Positions 60,546 through 64,000 of a stretch of DNA of 64,000 nucleotides are shown here, piece by piece; within the stretch, counting starts at the first letter, position 1; the number at the start of each line of letters is the position of its first letter. A model generated the notes under the pieces. That model saw only the letters and a program-made list of their open reading frames with translations. It did not search any database and was not told the origin of the DNA. The stretch is from Ophthalmolycus amberensis (lineage: Eukaryota > Chordata > Actinopteri > Perciformes > Zoarcidae), in assembly GCA_024529925.1 (NCBI GenBank), contig JAFEUB010000838.1:1-64000 (forward strand). The letters run 5' to 3'. Both the position numbers and the translations under genes were made by a program.

Positions 60546-61339
60546 GGCTACAATCTTTCTTGCTCTATTCTATTCGCTCTTTTAGTATAGCATTTGTGTT
60601 GTATTAAATGCTCATCGCGGTTAGCATTTCTCCATTGGCGGTAATGTTAAAATTAGCTTAGAAGCTAGCTAGTCGGACATGTTACATGATGGCTAAGCAA
60701 GAGTAGAATAGAGTGAGAGACGTGTGTTGACCACATTTATGGACCATAATCTAGTAAACGTTTACGTATAAGTGTTGACTTTAAAGTAAATTTGATGTGA
60801 GAGAGAGAGAAAGACCCGCAGCGCTGTAACTAAGTCTGAAAAATAAAACTTCGAAAACGTTCCACGAACTGTCTGTTTGAGTTTATAGAGGAATATTTTA
60901 GAGGAAGATCTTAAGTATCAAATACAACCTTTCATTATTAAAGACTACTTTATTACTCTGTCGTATTTTTTTTTAAACTTAGCAACCAATCTACTTCCTG
61001 TTTACACCGTCATGCGCATGCCCAGTGTACGTTAATGGTCACGTGCTGCCCGTCTTCGAAGGTTGCCGTGTGGATGCAGATCAATTCGAGAATGATGCTG
61101 AAACGGTCGTGTGGACGGAGATCATTTCTATTTGACAAATCTGCTTCCAAATAGAAACGGAGTATTATGGATGTAGCATAAGAGCAGGAGACAAACTGAA
61201 CTCTTGGCTCATCGACTGTGTTGCAGTCAGTATGACGGTGAAGCCTTCTCTGCGCAGAGAATAAATACTTTAAAGACAAACTTCTTTCCTCAATGTTTAT
61301 TGTTTCAGTATTATAGGACTCACTCTGTACTATTGAATA

Positions 61340-61612
61340 GTTTTTTTTCCCACCACAACTGTCTTTAGAGCGTTGACCTCTAGGTTGTTCAGACCGCACA
61401 AGGTCACCAGATGGTCAATCTCCCACCTATAGTCAGACTCATCCCCACCAGAGATAAGTCCAATGAGGGTGGTGTCATTCTTGAACTTCAGGAGCTTGAC
61501 AGACTGGTGACTGGAGGTGCAGCGGTTTGTATACAGGGAGAACAGCAGAGGGTGAAGAACGCAGCATTGGGGGGAACCGGTGCTGATGGTTCGAGAATTA
61601 GAATACATCCAA
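61340..61612 (-). mobile_element. L2/Rex-like LINE reverse transcriptase fragment (minus)
   Basis: It reads NSRTISTGSPQCCVLHPLLF, SLYTNRCTSSHQSVKLLKFK, then DTTLIGLISGGDESDYRWEI and GLNNLEVNALKTVV. The catalytic FADD box appears as FKNDD-like FKND, so the active-site Asp pair is damaged. It belongs to the same family as the copy at 54117. Confidence 0.8.
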
Positions 61613-63813
61613 GCAACACATTAATTTAATGGACTACACAAATGTAATAATAGTCAGATCTACTCTTGTCCTAGATGGGTAGTGATGAATCAGCGTATTT
61701 ACTGGGATTTTTGCTAGGTGTCCTTCCTGCAGTTGCAACTGTTACTTTTAGCCTGTACTATGTGTTTAACTTCCTCATATTTGACGAATATTATAGCTTT
61801 CTCTTCGTTTGTAAAATATGCTGCTCTACTGACAGTAAACTAGTCCATGTATGCAATTGATCACATGCTGCAATATCTGCCATTCTTTGTAAACGTGCTC
61901 ATAGGTAGATTGAGAGACCCAGGGTTGATTTACCACATTGATAACCACGTCGGAGGACCACTTAGTGTGACCGCGATTGTTATGGTTAATTAAGTCGGAT
62001 AACGAAAAGATACCCTAGGTATCTGGGCTTTCTGCTTTTTTTAAGCTTTCAGTTTCAACCTGCATTGGCAGATTACCAACATACAGAACTTATTCCAGAA
62101 ATTCCAGAAACTCTCCTCTATTTTTACGACACGGTACTAAACTGCATACGCGTGTCCAGAGAGTGGCCTGGGGTGAAATCCGATTGGCCATACTATTCTA
62201 AACTATGATTTGCTATCTGTGCAGAGGCAGGACCTTAGTTTGAACCAACCTTCTGTTTACGTTTGCCTTTCAGCCTTAAACCTGAGATGTTTGTTAACCT
62301 GAGGTATTTATCTTTTTAATAAAAACATTGAAATGCAGGACTGTGAGAAATTGTAAGATACAGTGCAGATCTTTAAACCATCCTGAACCAGGATCAAGTC
62401 ATAGCCATAGTTGTGGTAAAGTTAGACTGCTGTGGAGGTTTAGGGTTGAGTTTGAGATATAAATGTACATCAAAGAGGGAAGTGTTACTCTGTTCTTGTG
62501 GATAATGGCGCCATCAGTCACAACAAGTTATTATATTAATCCAACGACAAGTCTAGGCAGAGGAGGGCCTCCAGGTATCTCATACAAATTCACACACAAA
62601 AATGCCAATCACAACATGCTCACAGACACACCCTTACATACACATGAACATGCACAGCCGATCTGAGTGCACAAAATCACAACCTTGAACAAGGAGTGGC
62701 TGGATAAGACTTGCATAAACTTGACACCTGATGCATTTAGCTCTACTGCTATCTGAGGCAAATGCAGAGTAGTAAGAGAAAAGGCTGCAACACTTTACAA
62801 AACAAGAAAAATAAATTATTTCAGAAGAACCACATTAACATCGATTGTTAATGCTCAAAGCCAGGATTTGAAATGAGTTAGCTGCAAAACAAAACATCAA
62901 CTGAAGAATCGTACTTTTGGAAAATCAGGAGAGATTTAACTTGTATACATACAACTGCATTTTAAAAGCCAAGCACTCGCCAAGAGTTTTATGCTCATAT
63001 ACACCAGCCGAAATCAACAAACACCATTCAAGTGTATAATTTCAGCTTACACATCTCTACACAACAGTAGCATGTAAACTAGATAATTTAATTAGAGCCG
63101 AGATCCAACTCCAAAACAATCTAAAAAGTAATATTTGTCATTTTTACTTGAAAGACTTTTACTTGTACAGTCAAGTTATTTTCAGCTGAGCAGCTGAAAA
63201 ACTTTTCACAGAAAATGTGCACCTGAGATACTTTCGGCCCCCGTGATTTGCTATGAGAATGAAGTCAAAAGAAAAATGTGGATTGATTGTACGCAATAAA
63301 ACAGTTTTTAATCATTTCCACTAAGACTCTACTTTGTAAAGCAAATTGCAGTGTGTAAATGACAATTCACAATTTTCTGCTTATATTTCTCTCATTTTAG
63401 GTTTTAGTAGTGTTGTCTTTTACAGTAATGTTTTTTGTTTTTGTGCATATTAACCCTGATAAGGTTATAATTATAGTAGGTTTAATTCTATAAGTGCCCT
63501 GTCACATGATTACAGAGCTCGTATTCATAGTTGCAACGCATGTGCGCTCATGTTTATTTTTATTAAGAACATCTCGTTATGTAAGTTTGAGAAGAATTGA
63601 GTCGTACTTCACACTGCTTGGTTGGAGCATTTTAACTTAGTTGTTCTTATGCCTTTCTTCAAAGTTACTTGTGTAGACCTGCACTACACCAATAAGTAAT
63701 TCAAGACATCTATCAGCCCCCATAACAAGGAATTGCAATGGTGCACTGTAGTATGCATGGAGCAAACCAATGTCGCAAAGTGACTTTTAAATGACAGTAA
63801 TCAGCACTTACAG
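61613..63813. other. No gene recognised
   Basis: About 2.2 kb of AT-rich DNA. Short frames (for example 61675-61860, hydrophobic; 62463-62666) have no recognisable family, repeats or splice context. I see nothing I can support. Confidence 0.5.
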
Positions 63814-64000
63814 CAGTGGCGGCTGGTCAATAGAGGGCCATGGGGCCACCATGAGCCACACAAAAAAAAATAAAAAACTATAATAATCATAAATTATACA
63901 AATTGTCAATATTTGTGTTTTTGAACTATGGAATGTACCCAGTAATGTGTGCAAAATATGATATCTGCGCAAAATATATGCTTTTCCTGCTCGTCCTCTC
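63814..64000 (+). mobile_element. Left end of a hAT element, cut by window edge
   Basis: It starts CAGTGGCGGCTGGTCAATAG, a hAT-type terminus. It contains GCAAAATATGATATCTGCGC then AAAATATATGCTTTTCC, which is shared with 52595-52637 just before the transposase fragment there. The two are probably copies of one family. Confidence 0.6.

Overview
The window is vertebrate nuclear DNA, almost certainly from a ray-finned (teleost) fish. Genes are split by GT-AG introns and intron DNA is AT-rich. There are many CA/GT, GA/CT and TA microsatellites, tRNA-derived SINEs, L2/Rex-, L1- and DIRS-like retroelement relics, and many hAT and Tc1 DNA transposons. The species cannot be named from the sequence.

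Layout. Bases 13-229 (+) are the last coding exon of fgl1 (fibrinogen-like 1). Bases 1717-50031 (-) hold one large gene, mtus1 (microtubule-associated scaffold/tumour suppressor 1, ATIP family), read right to left. Fgl1 and mtus1 meet tail to tail across about 1.5 kb. I reconstructed 17 mtus1 coding exons with compatible splice phases, adding to about 1274 residues. I also found a separate first exon at 25737-25857 that matches the start of the short ATIP1 isoform and joins exon 7 in phase. The N-terminal half (exons 1-7) is Ser/Thr/Pro/Lys-rich and probably disordered. Exons 8-17 code for the long coiled coil and the conserved C-terminal tail. Exon 8 is one base short and changes reading frame inside the exon.

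Introns of mtus1 hold most of the mobile DNA. There is a hAT element at 5.7 kb, an L1-like relic at 16 kb, and a nested Tc1/hAT/SINE stack at 28.3-30.7 kb. A near-perfect fold-back lies at 31.5 kb, a hAT-like element with a perfect 8-bp duplication at 42.5 kb, and another hAT element at 46.2-47.1 kb.

Bases 50032-64000 lie upstream of the first recognised mtus1 coding exon. No further host gene was recognised there. The stretch holds a 290-bp TA-rich microsatellite, two pieces of one hAT family with a TTF-type zinc-finger transposase, a Tc1 remnant joined to a LINE reverse transcriptase, a hAT transposase interrupted by a LINE 3' end, and an unusual long fold-back at 55.9 kb. The long-isoform promoter and 5' UTR exons were not located. 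I found no CRISPR array, rRNA or intact tRNA gene. The most useful leads are the exon 8 frameshift, the conserved ATIP1 promoter, and two or three coding-like segments of unknown identity.
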